From Sellimonas caecigallum (GTDB lineage: Bacteria; Bacillota; Clostridia; Lachnospirales; Lachnospiraceae): a stretch of 64,000 nucleotides of DNA. Where the stretch lies: assembly GCF_045038405.1 (NCBI RefSeq), contig NZ_CP173660.1:496001-560000 (forward strand). The letters are read 5' to 3'. Position numbers and translations under genes: made by a program. The notes under the pieces are model-generated. The model had not been told where the DNA came from, searched no databases, and was given only the letters and a program-made list of their open reading frames with translations. Shown here in pieces: positions 34,276 through 42,958 of this stretch. Positions within the stretch are counted from its first letter, which is position 1, and every line of letters begins with the position of its first letter.

Positions 34276-35676
34276 CTACCCGATGTGCTCGATAAATGCC
34301 TTATATCCTTTTACAGCCTCGTAGATATCGGCTTTGCTTGCGATTTCGTACTGTGCGTGCATGCAAAGTACGGCCACACCGCTGTCGATGACTTCCATTC
34401 CATACTGTGCCATGATGTAAGCGATCGTTCCGCCTCCGCCTACGTCTACTTTACCCAGTTCTGCGTACTGATATCCGACTTCCGCTTCGTCCATGACTTT
34501 GCGGATCTGTGCGATATATTCTGCGTTGGCATCGTTAGATCCATTCTTTCCGCGGCTTCCTGTGAATTTGTTGAACACAAGTCCTCTTCCGAAGAATGCA
34601 GAACTGCGTTTTTCAAATGCAGATGCGAACATCGGATCGTAAGCAGCACTTACATCTGAAGAGAGCATTTTGGAATTCTGGAGAGCTCTTCTTACTTTCA
34701 GCTCAGATTCCCCTGATGTCATTGCCACAAGCTCTGCCACTGTGTTTTCAAAGAATCTGGAATGCATACCGGTAGCCCCCACACTTCCGATCTCTTCTTT
34801 GTCAACGAGGATGCAGCAGGCTGTCCGGCTGATCTGCGGATTGTCAAGCATCGCAAAAAGGGATGTAAATGCGCAGATTCTGTCATCCTGTCCGTAAGCC
34901 AGAACCATACTCCTGTCGATACCACAGTCTCTTGCTTTTCCTGCCGGCACGATTTCAAGCTCTGCGGATGTAAAATCTTCTTCCGTGATATCGTATGTCT
35001 CTTTGAGGATTTTGAGTACGTTTGCTTTTACAGCCTCTTTGTCTTCTTTTTCAAGACCTTCTGCCTCAGTGAGCGGATGGGATCCGATCAAAAGATCCAG
35101 GTTTTCCCCTTCCACAACAGCGCTTGCCTTCTGTTCCATCTGCTGTGCTGACAGATGTACGAGCAGGTCTGTGATGACAAATACCGGATCATTTTCATTT
35201 TCTCCGATATTCACGCAGACTTTTGTGCCATCCTTTTTGACGATGACTCCATGAAGGGCAAGTGGGGATGCAAGCCACTGATACTTCTTGATTCCTCCAT
35301 AATAATGTGTATCAAGATATGCCATATCGTCCGATTCATAAACTGGATTTTGCTTTACATCGATACGTGGGGAATCAATGTGAGCGCCCAGGATGTTCAT
35401 TCCGTTTTCCAGCGGTTCGCTTCCGATCTGGAAGAGAAGGATCATCTTACCCATGAAAGAGGTATAAACCTTGTCGCCGGCCTTTAAAGCCTGTCCTTCT
35501 TTTTTATATGTTTCAAGCGGGCGGTATCCTGCTTCCTCCGCCATGCGGGTTGCAATCTCTACACACTCCCGTTCCGTCTTACCTCCGTCCAGGCATTTTT
35601 TGTATCTTGCACTGATTTCTTCTGCTTTTTTCAAGTCTGCCTGGGTGTATGTTTTCCATACATTTCTTCTGTCCAT
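34276..35676 (-). CDS. M18 family metalloaminopeptidase
   Basis: M18 enzymes are cytosolic dodecameric aminopeptidases, often preferring acidic N-termini (aspartyl aminopeptidase). The 466-residue protein shows the zinc ligands in GAHIDSPR, DDRICAFTS, DKEEIGSVG and the final MHAQYEIAS, and the active-site HYYGGIKKYQW. The ribosome site is AAGGAGG. A possible promoter (TATACT at 35714-35719, weak -35) lies in front. It would finish digestion of imported peptides, which fits a proteolytic lifestyle. Confidence 0.94.
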   Translation of the reverse strand: MDRRNVWKTYTQADLKKAEEISARYKKCLDGGKTERECVEIATRMAEEAGYRPLETYKKEGQALKAGDKVYTSFMGKMILLFQIGSEPLENGMNILGAHIDSPRIDVKQNPVYESDDMAYLDTHYYGGIKKYQWLASPLALHGVIVKKDGTKVCVNIGENENDPVFVITDLLVHLSAQQMEQKASAVVEGENLDLLIGSHPLTEAEGLEKEDKEAVKANVLKILKETYDITEEDFTSAELEIVPAGKARDCGIDRSMVLAYGQDDRICAFTSLFAMLDNPQISRTACCILVDKEEIGSVGATGMHSRFFENTVAELVAMTSGESELKVRRALQNSKMLSSDVSAAYDPMFASAFEKRSSAFFGRGLVFNKFTGSRGKNGSNDANAEYIAQIRKVMDEAEVGYQYAELGKVDVGGGGTIAYIMAQYGMEVIDSGVAVLCMHAQYEIASKADIYEAVKGYKAFIEHIG

Positions 35677-35747
35677 TTTTATCTCCTCCTTTTCAATGAC
35701 AGTATTCCCTCTAAGTATACTCTATTTTTCATTTTTTTTACAGCAGT

Positions 35748-37247
35748 TTAGCATGTTTTTTCTATCTTTTCCATCTTACTTAAAATTTCTTTCCGCCGCT
35801 CGTCAAACAGCAGTCCCTTATTGTATTTATAATAATACGGGCAGTCATTCTCTCTTAAGTAGCGAATACTGTCCCCGTTTGTGTTCAGCTCCGTCACAAA
35901 AGCGGCCATTTCCTGGCTTTCTCCAAATACCTGTTCCAAAAAGCAGAAAACATTTTCCAATGCCTCCTCTGTCTGATGTGCAGTCTCTTCTCTCTTTTCG
36001 ACCTGCTCTTCGAACCGTTCTTTTATAAAGGCAAATTCCTCTTCAAAACAGCGGTCATCGGCCACATTCTGAAGTTTCCATTTCTGTCGGTATGTCTCCA
36101 GGATTTCCAGCGCACTCTCTTCCAGATATTCCTGGTTCCTTGTCAGATGCTGCGCCCGTTTCTTTTCCCTGATCTGGCGTCCAAAAGTCTCAATAGTCTC
36201 ATCCAGATTCCGGTTTTCCTTGTATACTTTCAGCTTTTCGAAAATCAGTTCAGTTAACCGATCTTGTGTCGTGTAGTTCCGAAAATATTCTGAAAGCTTC
36301 CCGTTCAACATCCCAACGATGCTGAATCTCTCATCAAAGGCAGCATACTGAAGCTTTTCAAAGACATCCTCGCTGTAAACTCCCGCCACAATTTTCTCAA
36401 GTCCATAGTCTTTTTTGTATTTCTCATAAAGTTCCAGGTAATTGGCAAATTCTTTTGCCACCTCCCAGTTCTGCAGATATTGATGAACGACGTCCCGATC
36501 TGCCCTCTTCCCGAGACGCTCATATGCTTTCAAAAGTTCAGACAGGTCTTCCCAGCCTCGGGCGGTCACAAACTGCATCCCGTCCACCGTATTTTCAATG
36601 CGGTAAAAGTGGCCTTTTCGTATCTCCAGATACGCCAGGATGACAGGCGCGATCTGAGCCTGGTAAGCATACTCTCTCCACACGTCATAATTTTCCTCGA
36701 TATCCATACGTTTCAGACGGTCCAGCGTCACAATGTCGAACTCCCGGACCGACTTGTTATATTCCGGAGGGTTACCGGCGGCAACAATGATCCACCCATC
36801 TGGTATCTTGTGATTTCCGAACATCTTACACTGGAGGAACTGAAGCATCGTAGGTGCCAATGTCTCCGACACGCAGTTGATCTCATCGAGGAACAAGATT
36901 CCTTCTTCTAGTCCGGTCTCTTCCATTTTTTCGTACACCGACGCGATTATTTCGCTCATCGTATATTCTGTCACAGAATACATCCTGCCTCCGTACTCCT
37001 TTTCCCGAATAAAGGGAAGCCCTACTGCACTCTGTCTTGTGTGGTGGGTAATGGTGTAGGAGACGAGTCCAATCCCACATTCTCTGGCAATCTGCTCCAT
37101 GATCTGTGTCTTTCCGATACCTGGAGGCCCCATCAGAAGAATCGGTCTCTGTCTTACTGAAGGGATGAGATAGTGCCCTGTCTCATCCTTTTGCAGATAA
37201 GCTTCGATAGAGTCTTTGATTTCCTGTTTCGCTCTTTTAATATTCAT
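35748..37247 (-). CDS. MoxR-like AAA+ ATPase of a VWA/LRR cassette
   Basis: ATG 37247 (MNIKRAKQEIKDS) overlaps the end of the VWA gene by 11 bases. The 499-residue product has a MoxR-type AAA+ module in its N-terminal half. Walker A is LMGPPGIGKTQIMEQ (about residue 38), Walker B is ILFLDEINCVSE, sensor 1 is VAAGNPPEYN and the arginine-finger region is DIVTLDRLKRMDIEE. The C-terminal 230 residues are helical and unlike standard MoxR proteins. MoxR ATPases act with VWA proteins as chaperone-like systems that insert cofactors or remodel proteins. Its direct partner here is the upstream VWA protein. The client is unknown. Confidence 0.88.
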   Translation of the reverse strand: MNIKRAKQEIKDSIEAYLQKDETGHYLIPSVRQRPILLMGPPGIGKTQIMEQIARECGIGLVSYTITHHTRQSAVGLPFIREKEYGGRMYSVTEYTMSEIIASVYEKMEETGLEEGILFLDEINCVSETLAPTMLQFLQCKMFGNHKIPDGWIIVAAGNPPEYNKSVREFDIVTLDRLKRMDIEENYDVWREYAYQAQIAPVILAYLEIRKGHFYRIENTVDGMQFVTARGWEDLSELLKAYERLGKRADRDVVHQYLQNWEVAKEFANYLELYEKYKKDYGLEKIVAGVYSEDVFEKLQYAAFDERFSIVGMLNGKLSEYFRNYTTQDRLTELIFEKLKVYKENRNLDETIETFGRQIREKKRAQHLTRNQEYLEESALEILETYRQKWKLQNVADDRCFEEEFAFIKERFEEQVEKREETAHQTEEALENVFCFLEQVFGESQEMAAFVTELNTNGDSIRYLRENDCPYYYKYNKGLLFDERRKEILSKMEKIEKTC

Positions 37248-38583
37248 CCTGTTCGTTCCTTTCCTCGTCCATAAATATGCTTTCCTCCAACACAAGCTTT
37301 ACCGCCCATGCAGGCACGTGAATATCTTTTCCCTCTTCCTCCAAAAACACAAAAGCGGTATCAAAAGACGGCCTCCTGGAAGGATAAATCCCCTGTCCGT
37401 CCGTAAAATAGATGACACCCCTGAGATTTCGGAAAATATGCTGTTCTTCCATCTCTTCAATATGAGCAAACGCCGGTCGGAAATCCGTCCCACCGCCTCC
37501 CCGAAGTTCCAGATTGTCCATATAGTTTTTTAAGTCTTCTTCTTTTTCAATCTTCACATCCTCCTGTACTCTCTCGTCACACTGCAGGATATGGATATGG
37601 ACTTTCCGAAAGAAACTGTTGTTCTGGCTTAGCACATCGTACGTCTCTTCCAGAAATTTCTTTACAAGTTCTCCGGAACACGACATCGATGTATCAATGA
37701 CAATGACAAACTCTTCGATCTTTTTGACTTCCTTTGTCTCCTGAGGTTCAATCAGCGGCATATTGCCGTAAAGTGAAAGTCCGTAGCTGTAAAATCCATA
37801 GTCAAACGCATCCTGGTCGATTCCGATCTCTTCTTTCCACACCGAAAATTTGCGGAGGAAGTCCCGATAATCGTATCGTTTTCTGTTTTCGATGCGGAGC
37901 TGTTCAAGAAGGCTTCCCGCTCCTTTTGCCTGATCGTTGGCAAAGGTATCCAGGTTCAGTTCCATCTGCTGGCTTTTTTCTTTCCAGCTGTTCTCCGTCT
38001 CATTCGGCGTCTTTTTCTGCTTATCCGGGGAGGGCCAAAACAGATGCGAATCTGCCGCAAATTCTTCAAACATCTGCACTCGCTCCGTCTCCGTCATTCC
38101 CCATGCCGTGATAACAGCATAGATCTTCTGGGCCGTCATGACTTTTGTCTCCTGTCTGATCCTTCGGTAAATTTCCTTTCTAAGATAAGACATAGGCATC
38201 CTCACGCACGGATAAGAAAGACTGTCAATGATGGACTCCACCGCAATATTGCAGGATAGATCCCAAAATTCCCGTTCCCGTCTTCCTCTCACAAACAGGT
38301 GGCCGAAGAGACAGTGAAGTACCATGTGGAGATATGCCCTGCATACGATCCGCCGATCTTCCCGGTATGCACCTCCAAGCCAAGCCGGATGAAACCAGAT
38401 CATCTCCCCGTCTGTCCCGATATTTTGGATCTCCGGATCCATACTGAAACGAAGGCTGCTGAACGCCACATCCATGAACCGCATCTTGAGATACAGCTCA
38501 TTTCTAGCAACATACAGGATCTCTTTTCCGATCGCCTCGACCTGAACCGAAAATTCTCCCTGCTGTGTTTCGTTTGTCTCCAT
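37237..38583 (-). CDS. VWA-like protein with N-terminal metallopeptidase-like domain
   Basis: The 448-residue protein joins two parts. The N-terminal part (about 1-200) resembles the putative metallopeptidase domain of DUF2201 proteins, with HMVLHCLFGHLF providing an H-x3-H-x4-H pattern. The C-terminal part is a VWA-like domain with a full MIDAS: DTSMSCS (about 295), the Thr in GGGGTDFRP, and FTDGQG. Between them lies a charged linker. The ribosome site is GAGGAGG. It lies between an LRR gene (12 bases) and the MoxR gene (overlap), so the three should be made together. Confidence 0.87.
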   Translation of the reverse strand: METNETQQGEFSVQVEAIGKEILYVARNELYLKMRFMDVAFSSLRFSMDPEIQNIGTDGEMIWFHPAWLGGAYREDRRIVCRAYLHMVLHCLFGHLFVRGRREREFWDLSCNIAVESIIDSLSYPCVRMPMSYLRKEIYRRIRQETKVMTAQKIYAVITAWGMTETERVQMFEEFAADSHLFWPSPDKQKKTPNETENSWKEKSQQMELNLDTFANDQAKGAGSLLEQLRIENRKRYDYRDFLRKFSVWKEEIGIDQDAFDYGFYSYGLSLYGNMPLIEPQETKEVKKIEEFVIVIDTSMSCSGELVKKFLEETYDVLSQNNSFFRKVHIHILQCDERVQEDVKIEKEEDLKNYMDNLELRGGGGTDFRPAFAHIEEMEEQHIFRNLRGVIYFTDGQGIYPSRRPSFDTAFVFLEEEGKDIHVPAWAVKLVLEESIFMDEERNEQDEY

Positions 38584-38595
38584 CCTGATCCTCCT

Positions 38596-39561
38596 CTACA
38601 AATCAAACGATTTCTTTTTCGTACCGTGAGCAATCTTTCTCTTTGCCTCCATCAAGATCGCCGTGAATTCCGTATGTCCTGCCTTTGCCGTCTCATCCAG
38701 CATCTCTTTCATCTCCATCTCCTGAAAGACTCTTTCCTGCAAAAGAATGCGGAGAACGTCTTCATCTTCGTCACTTAAAATGATCTTCATGGCTGTCCTG
38801 CATTCTTCTCTGATAAAAGCAGCGTAATCTTCCTTTGCACGTTGGCCAAGCCTGTATGGTTCCGTCACTCTTGCAACCGCAATCTTTACAGCCGTCTCCT
38901 TTGTCTCCTGGATTTTTGCCTTCTCAAACAGCGCGTCATATTCCTCATAACGGATTTCTCTGTTGTAGATACACTGCCGGTAATCTCCTCCGGAACCATG
39001 GTACTGCGTAGATACGATCCTTGCAGGTGTATTTTCCACCGCTTCCTCATAGTGTTCCGGAAAGATGAGATGAGCCGTCTGTGTCTTGCCGTCCGGACTT
39101 TCGTACCGGATTCTGACGTCCAGCAAAAAGCGCTGTTCTTCCAGAATTTGTTTCAGACATGTCTTCTGGGAGTTCCTGCACGAAATCCGTATTCGCTCCA
39201 GCTGGCATCCGGTAAACGCACCGCCGCCGATATCCACGAGAGAATCTGTAAACTCCAGTTCTTTCAGCCGAAAACAGCGGTAGAAAGCATAATTTCCGAT
39301 CCTTTCAGTCCAATCCGGGAGCGCCACACTTGTGACCCGTCCGCCGCAAAGGCGTTCTTCTTTCTCTGTCCGGAAACAGGCGTCATCCCGAAAGACCGAA
39401 AGTCCCTTCTCTTCTTCCGTCTGTGCAAAAGCGTACGCGGCGATAGCCGTAACCGGGAGACCTTCTATCCTATCCGGAAGGCGAACTTCCGGATCCTGTC
39501 CGTAACATCCGCACACTGTTATCTGTTGTCCGTCTCTTTTATAATGAATTTCCGGGTACAT
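38596..39561 (-). CDS. LRR_5 (BspA-like) protein with helical C-terminal repeats
   Basis: The 321-residue protein has no signal peptide, so it should be cytosolic. Residues 1-135 contain BspA-type leucine-rich repeats (RIEGLPVTAIAAYAFAQ, ERIGNYAFYRCFRLKELEF, DIGGGAFTGCQLERI). The C-terminal 110 residues form helices with an ankyrin-like tail (EDVLRILLQERVFQEMEM, AKAGHTEFTAILMEA). LRR_5 modules usually bind proteins. As first gene of the LRR-VWA-MoxR cassette it may select the client for the ATPase. It starts behind AGGAG, close to the glyS terminator, with no clear promoter of its own. Confidence 0.82.
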   Translation of the reverse strand: MYPEIHYKRDGQQITVCGCYGQDPEVRLPDRIEGLPVTAIAAYAFAQTEEEKGLSVFRDDACFRTEKEERLCGGRVTSVALPDWTERIGNYAFYRCFRLKELEFTDSLVDIGGGAFTGCQLERIRISCRNSQKTCLKQILEEQRFLLDVRIRYESPDGKTQTAHLIFPEHYEEAVENTPARIVSTQYHGSGGDYRQCIYNREIRYEEYDALFEKAKIQETKETAVKIAVARVTEPYRLGQRAKEDYAAFIREECRTAMKIILSDEDEDVLRILLQERVFQEMEMKEMLDETAKAGHTEFTAILMEAKRKIAHGTKKKSFDL

Positions 39562-39583
39562 TTTTCTCTCCTAAAACCAAAGG

Positions 39584-39611
39584 AGGCCGAAAGCGTTGTC
39601 ACTTCCGGCCT
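39584..39611. terminator. Hairpin between glyS and the LRR-VWA-MoxR cassette
   Basis: AGGCCGAAAG / CTTCCGGCCT (one mismatch) with an eight-base loop, six bases after the glyS stop. The minus-strand U-tract is weak (CCTTTGGTTTT), so read-through into the cassette is possible. Confidence 0.55.
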
Positions 39612-39616
39612 GCTTT

Positions 39617-41008
39617 TTAATATTCAAATTTCTTTTCGAAATATGCTTTCAAATCTTCAATCTTGACTCTTTCTTGTTTCATTGTGTCACGGTCACGCAC
39701 CGTCACTGCTCCGTCTTCTTCGGATTCAAAATCGTATGTCACACAGTACGGTGTACCGATCTCATCCTGTCTCCGGTAACGTTTTCCAATATTTCCGCGG
39801 TCATCGAATTCGCAGTTATAATATTTGCTGAGTTCTTCACAAATTTTCTCTGCGCCTTCATTGAGCTTCTTGGACAACGGAAGTACACCGATCTTTACAG
39901 GTGCAAGTGCCGGATGGAAATGAAGGACTGTTCTCACATCTCCGCCTTCCAGCTCTTCTTCATCGTATGCCGCACATAAAAATGCGAGAACGACACGATC
40001 CGCTCCAAGTGACGGCTCGATGACATACGGCAGATATTTTTCCTTCTTTTCATCATCAAAATATGTCATATCCTGTTTGGATACATTCTGATGCTGTGTA
40101 AGGTCAAAATCTGTACGGTCAGCAATTCCCCAAAGTTCGCCCCATCCGAACGGGAAGAGGAACTCAAGGTCCGTAGTTGCACGGCTGTAATGGGAAAGTT
40201 CTTCTTTCTCATGGTCACGTGCGCGAAGCTCGTCGTCTTTCATTCCAAGCCCTTTGAGCCATCCGATACAATAATCTTTCCAGTACTGGAACCACTCAAG
40301 GTCTGTTCCCGGTTCACAGAAGAATTCCAGCTCCATCTGCTCAAATTCACGTGTACGGAATGTAAAGTTTCCCGGAGTGATCTCATTTCGGAAAGATTTT
40401 CCGATCTGAGCAATACCAAACGGTATTTTCTTTCTGGATGTCCTCTGTACATTCTTAAAGTTTACAAAAATCCCCTGTGCTGTTTCCGGGCGAAGATATA
40501 CCACGTTCTTTGCATCTTCTGTCACACCTTGGAAAGTCTTGAACATCAGGTTAAATTCACGGATTTCTGTAAAATTGTGCTTGCCGCAGCTTGGACACGG
40601 GATTTCATGCTCATTGATAAAATCCATCATCTTCTGATGGGACCATGCATCCACACTCTCCGTAAGTTCAATATTGTGTTCTTTTGCGAAATCCTCGATC
40701 ATCTTATCTGCACGGAACCGTTCTTTACATTCCTTACAGTCCATAAGCGGATCGCTGAAGTTTCCAAGATGGCCGGATGCAACCCATGTCTGCGGATTCA
40801 TCAGGATCGCACAGTCTACACCTACGTTGTACTTGTTTTCCTGGACGAACTTCTTCCACCATGCCTTCTTTACATTGTTTTTCAGTTCCACTCCAAGATT
40901 TCCATAGTCCCATGTATTTGCAAGACCGCCGTAAATTTCAGACCCAGGATATACAAATCCTCTTGACTTTGCAAGAGCCACGATTTTTTCCATTGTTTTT
41001 TCTACCAT
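39617..41008 (-). CDS. glyS: Glycyl-tRNA synthetase, single-chain
   Basis: This class II synthetase charges tRNA-Gly and is the alpha2 eukaryote-like form, 463 residues. Motif 2 is FRNEITPGNFTFRTREFEQME (shown in part), motif 3 is GADRVVLAFLCAAYDEE, and the N-terminal signature is RGFVYPGSEIYGG. A zinc-knuckle-like pair CKEC and CPSC lies in the insert. Some 98 bases separate it from recO, too short for a full T-box leader, and none is visible. It is the last gene of the alarmone synthetase-M16-era-recO run. Confidence 0.98.
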   Translation of the reverse strand: MVEKTMEKIVALAKSRGFVYPGSEIYGGLANTWDYGNLGVELKNNVKKAWWKKFVQENKYNVGVDCAILMNPQTWVASGHLGNFSDPLMDCKECKERFRADKMIEDFAKEHNIELTESVDAWSHQKMMDFINEHEIPCPSCGKHNFTEIREFNLMFKTFQGVTEDAKNVVYLRPETAQGIFVNFKNVQRTSRKKIPFGIAQIGKSFRNEITPGNFTFRTREFEQMELEFFCEPGTDLEWFQYWKDYCIGWLKGLGMKDDELRARDHEKEELSHYSRATTDLEFLFPFGWGELWGIADRTDFDLTQHQNVSKQDMTYFDDEKKEKYLPYVIEPSLGADRVVLAFLCAAYDEEELEGGDVRTVLHFHPALAPVKIGVLPLSKKLNEGAEKICEELSKYYNCEFDDRGNIGKRYRRQDEIGTPYCVTYDFESEEDGAVTVRDRDTMKQERVKIEDLKAYFEKKFEY

Positions 41009-41106
41009 CGTCCTCTACCTCACATTCTTTCCTAAATTGTTTTCATTATAAGGGAAAACCTGCTGTTTTGCAAGCTTTTACACGGTATAAAGGATGCAAA
41101 GTCACT

Positions 41107-41856
41107 TTAAACCAGCTTCAGCATATCCATTGATTTGAAGTGGTGGCCCACATACACATCCATATAGCGGCGGGATACCTGGCTTAGCTGGGAGAGCACT
41201 TCGCCGCTCACGGTAAACGTATACAGTTTTTCAACCGGAGTTGCCACAATAAACTGCAGGGCATATACTGTCGACTTCTGGATGGGTATCGCATCCTCCG
41301 CCTTTCCCTGACATCCTCCGCACAGAAGTCCTCCCTTTCTTGCGCTGAACCAGAAAATATCCTCTGTTTTTCCACATCCGCTGCACTCAAACACTCTCGG
41401 TGCTTCTCCTCCGAGACTGATGATCTTCAGCTCGAATATGTAGCGGATGAGCTGCAGCGGAATACTCCGTTTCACAACGATTCGCATCGTCTGGTATAAG
41501 AGTTTTAGAATCTCTGTCTCATCGTTATTTTCCCTTGTGCAGTAATCCGCAAACTCCAGAAAATAAAATCCATAATATGCCGCCTCAATATCCGTGAGGA
41601 GCTCTCCAAAATAATTCTGGATATCTGTCTGCTTCAGTGTGTAGGAGGATCTCCCCTCATACAAGGAAAATGTACCGAACACAAAAGGATTGGTTGTTCC
41701 CATCAACATACTGCCCGGTTTTCTTGCTCCCCTGGCAAATGCAGAAATCTTTCCCCGTTCCCTGGACAGAATCACAATCCTTTTATCGTATTCCCCGATC
41801 GGTATGGCTGACAGGATCATCCCTGTCACGGTAATCGTCTGATTCACCTTTTTCAT
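41107..41856 (-). CDS. recO: DNA repair protein RecO
   Basis: RecO helps RecR load RecA on SSB-coated single strands. The 249-residue protein begins with the OB-fold stretch ITVTGMILSAIPIGEYDKR and contains the four-cysteine zinc site C-SG-C ... C-GG-C (about 150-172). ATG 41856 sits only just after AGGAAGG; GTG 41847 is an alternative start with better spacing. The yqzL-like frame overlaps the first 74 bases. The neighbours era-yqzL-recO-glyS match the usual gram-positive order. Confidence 0.95.
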   Translation of the reverse strand: MKKVNQTITVTGMILSAIPIGEYDKRIVILSRERGKISAFARGARKPGSMLMGTTNPFVFGTFSLYEGRSSYTLKQTDIQNYFGELLTDIEAAYYGFYFLEFADYCTRENNDETEILKLLYQTMRIVVKRSIPLQLIRYIFELKIISLGGEAPRVFECSGCGKTEDIFWFSARKGGLLCGGCQGKAEDAIPIQKSTVYALQFIVATPVEKLYTFTVSGEVLSQLSQVSRRYMDVYVGHHFKSMDMLKLV

Positions 41857-41971
41857 CCTTCCTGCTGCGATACCGACTGTCTTCCAGGATCTCTCCTTTC
41901 ATCCGTCTATAAGTCAGATAATCTTCCACCTTCCCGGTTTCTTCGAACCGTGCCCAGTATGTTTCTTTCAT
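41783..41971 (-). CDS. YqzL-like small protein between era and recO
   Basis: This 62-residue reading frame starts with MKETYWARFEETGKVEDYLTYRRM. The spacing of W, F, TG, VE, YL, Y and M matches the small YqzL family found between era and recO in bacilli and clostridia. After about residue 30 it becomes charged and runs, in another frame, 74 bases into recO, which is unusual. The function of YqzL is not known. The location and N-terminal pattern argue that it is real; the long overlapping tail argues for caution. Confidence 0.62.
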   Translation of the reverse strand: MKETYWARFEETGKVEDYLTYRRMKGEILEDSRYRSRKDEKGESDDYRDRDDPVSHTDRGIR

Positions 41972-42024
41972 CGTATCACCTCTTCATCCGTATATGGATG
42001 TAGGGTTTCCGATTCTCTCTGTCC

Positions 42025-42939
42025 TTATTCTTCTTCCCGGTATCCAAAATTTCTCATCAAAAACTCGCTGTCACGCCAGTCTTTTTTTACTTTGACCCAT
42101 AACTTTAAGTTTGCTTTGCAGTCCAAAAGTCTCTCGATCTCATACCGTGCAGTACTGCCGATTTTTTTCAGCATACTGCCCTGTTTCCCGATGATGATCC
42201 CCTTGTGGGAATCCCTCTCACAGATGATCGTCGCATCGATGTCCGCTATCGTTCCTTTTGGGCTTTGTCTGAATTTCATCCGGTCAATCACAACCGCGAT
42301 TCCATGCGGAATCTCTTCATTCAGGCTGTGAAGTGCTTTCTCACGGATCAGCTCCGCCACAATCTGCCGTTCCGGCTGGTCTGTGACCGTATCCTCATCG
42401 TAAAACTGTGGTCCGTACGGAAGGTACTGCATGATGACTTTTACCAGTTCATCCGTATTTTCTCCGCTCCTTGCACACACCGGGACAATCTCTGCAAAGT
42501 CGTAGACATCCTTGTACGCGGCGATACACGGAAGCAGATCCTCTCTTTTGACTTTATCCACCTTATTGATGACAAGTACAACCGGGGTATGGACTTTTTT
42601 CAGCTGTTTGGCGATGTGCTGTTCTCCCGCCCCGATAAAGGTCGTAGGCTCCACAAGCCAAAGCACGACGTCTACCTCATTGAGGGTCCTTTCCGCAATA
42701 TTGACCATGTATTCCCCCAGTTTATTTTTTGCCTTGTGGATACCCGGTGTATCCACAAAAACAATCTGCCCCTCATCCGTCGTAAGAACGGTCTGTATGC
42801 GGTTCCTCGTCGTCTGAGGCTTGTTGGATGTGATGGCGATCTTCTGTCCGATCAGCCGGTTCATCAGCGTGGATTTCCCGACATTCGGCCTTCCGATCAA
42901 TGTTACAAAACCTGATTTATATTGTCTTTCGTCCGTCAA
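42025..42939 (-). CDS. era: GTPase Era
   Basis: Era binds 16S rRNA near its 3' end and helps assemble the 30S subunit. The 304-residue protein has G1 GRPNVGKST (about 16-24), switch I with TTRNRIQT, G3 DTPGIH, G4 NKVDK and G5 CARSGENT. The C-terminal KH domain has the GIIIGKQGSMLKKIG loop (shown in part). It lies 19 bases after the M16 gene and 53 before the yqzL-like gene. Confidence 0.98.
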   Translation of the reverse strand: MTDERQYKSGFVTLIGRPNVGKSTLMNRLIGQKIAITSNKPQTTRNRIQTVLTTDEGQIVFVDTPGIHKAKNKLGEYMVNIAERTLNEVDVVLWLVEPTTFIGAGEQHIAKQLKKVHTPVVLVINKVDKVKREDLLPCIAAYKDVYDFAEIVPVCARSGENTDELVKVIMQYLPYGPQFYDEDTVTDQPERQIVAELIREKALHSLNEEIPHGIAVVIDRMKFRQSPKGTIADIDATIICERDSHKGIIIGKQGSMLKKIGSTARYEIERLLDCKANLKLWVKVKKDWRDSEFLMRNFGYREEE

Positions 42940-42958
42940 CGTCTCTTCTCCTTTATTG

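Noticed and set aside
41009..41106. T-box leader for glyS
   Set aside because: Only 98 bases separate it from recO and no specifier stem, T-box sequence or terminator pair is visible.
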